A DNA stretch of 5,951 bases, taken from Deltaproteobacteria bacterium (GTDB taxonomy: Bacteria > Myxococcota > Polyangia > Polyangiales > B10-G4). Every line of letters begins with the position of its first letter. Positions within the stretch are counted from its first letter, which is position 1. Below are positions 5,815 through 5,951 of this stretch, one piece after another. A program made the translations under genes and the position numbers. The DNA lies in assembly GCA_019312705.1 (NCBI GenBank), contig JAFDCW010000573.1:1-5951 (forward strand), written 5' to 3'. The notes under the pieces were generated by a model. It searched no databases and was not told the origin of the DNA. It worked only from the letters and a program-made list of their open reading frames with translations.

Positions 5815-5951
5815 ATGAAGGTTCTGGCTATCGTCTTTTCGGGGGTGCTCTCGGTGCTCGCTTCCGGGTGCATCGGTAACGACCTCGGCGGTGTCTGCTC
5901 GTCGGGTGAGACTTGCGAGTGCAACGGCATCGGGAACTGCACCAAGTCCTG
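5815..5951 (+). CDS. Cysteine-rich lipoprotein, N-terminal part (3'-truncated by window edge)
   Basis: Forty-five full codons are visible. A short signal peptide (Lys2, then a hydrophobic run) ends in the lipobox-like 'LASGC', with Cys19 as the likely lipidated residue. The position three before the cysteine is Ala, not the usual Leu, but Leu is adjacent. The mature part begins with Ile-Gly-Asn and is rich in cysteine and glycine: Cys28, Cys34, Cys36, Cys42 and probably one at 46, with a 'CNGIGNC' unit. Short Cys/Gly/Asn repeats of this type occur in secreted or surface proteins of myxobacteria. The rest lies outside the window, so the repeat number and function are unknown. It diverges from the acyltransferase, and nothing visible links them functionally. 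Confidence 0.8.
   Translation, partial: MKVLAIVFSGVLSVLASGCIGNDLGGVCSSGETCECNGIGNCTKS

Overview
This window is high-GC bacterial DNA. GTG and TTG starts are common, coding density is high, and five of the six protein genes have at least one end or context that can be read with confidence. No RNA gene, IS element, CRISPR array or integrase is visible. The composition and the fragment of a cysteine-rich, 'GNC'-type lipoprotein at the right edge suggest a myxobacterium-like organism (Myxococcota, perhaps Polyangia). This lineage call is an inference, with no rRNA or marker gene to confirm it.

Layout. At the left edge, the last 52 codons of a plus-strand gene end in an acidic tail built on a 9-bp tandem repeat (2-160). 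A minus-strand run of genes follows, read here from right to left. Its first gene is a PlsC-type acyltransferase (4881-5696). Next is a B12-binding radical SAM gene of the BchE-like family (3281-4763), which is broken internally. Third is a large membrane-anchored protein with a beta-propeller and two c-type haem sites (875-3121). Last is a six-helix ferric-reductase/MsrQ-like haem membrane protein (231-878), whose start overlaps the stop of the cytochrome gene by four bases. At the right edge a divergent plus-strand lipoprotein gene begins (5815) and runs out of the window.

How the genes relate. The clearest functional unit is the translationally coupled pair 875-3121 / 231-878. It combines a periplasmic di-haem cytochrome c/propeller protein with a predicted b-haem membrane protein, which suggests an electron-transfer pair across the inner membrane. 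The radical SAM gene and the acyltransferase lie in the same orientation with gaps of 117 and 159 bp, so they may or may not share transcription with that pair.

Most notable points. (1) In the radical SAM gene the reading frame shifts at about 3917/3918, and some 16 residues of the barrel expected from the family are missing. This looks like a deletion of about 47 bases, not a single-base error. (2) A 48-nt near-perfect dyad (3232-3279) begins one base after that gene's stop codon. (3) The propeller/di-haem protein has an unusual three-helix N-terminal membrane region and is paired with an MsrQ-like protein without MsrP. I see no clear, wholly new multi-gene system. The cytochrome/ferric-reductase-like pair is the best candidate for an uncharacterised redox module.
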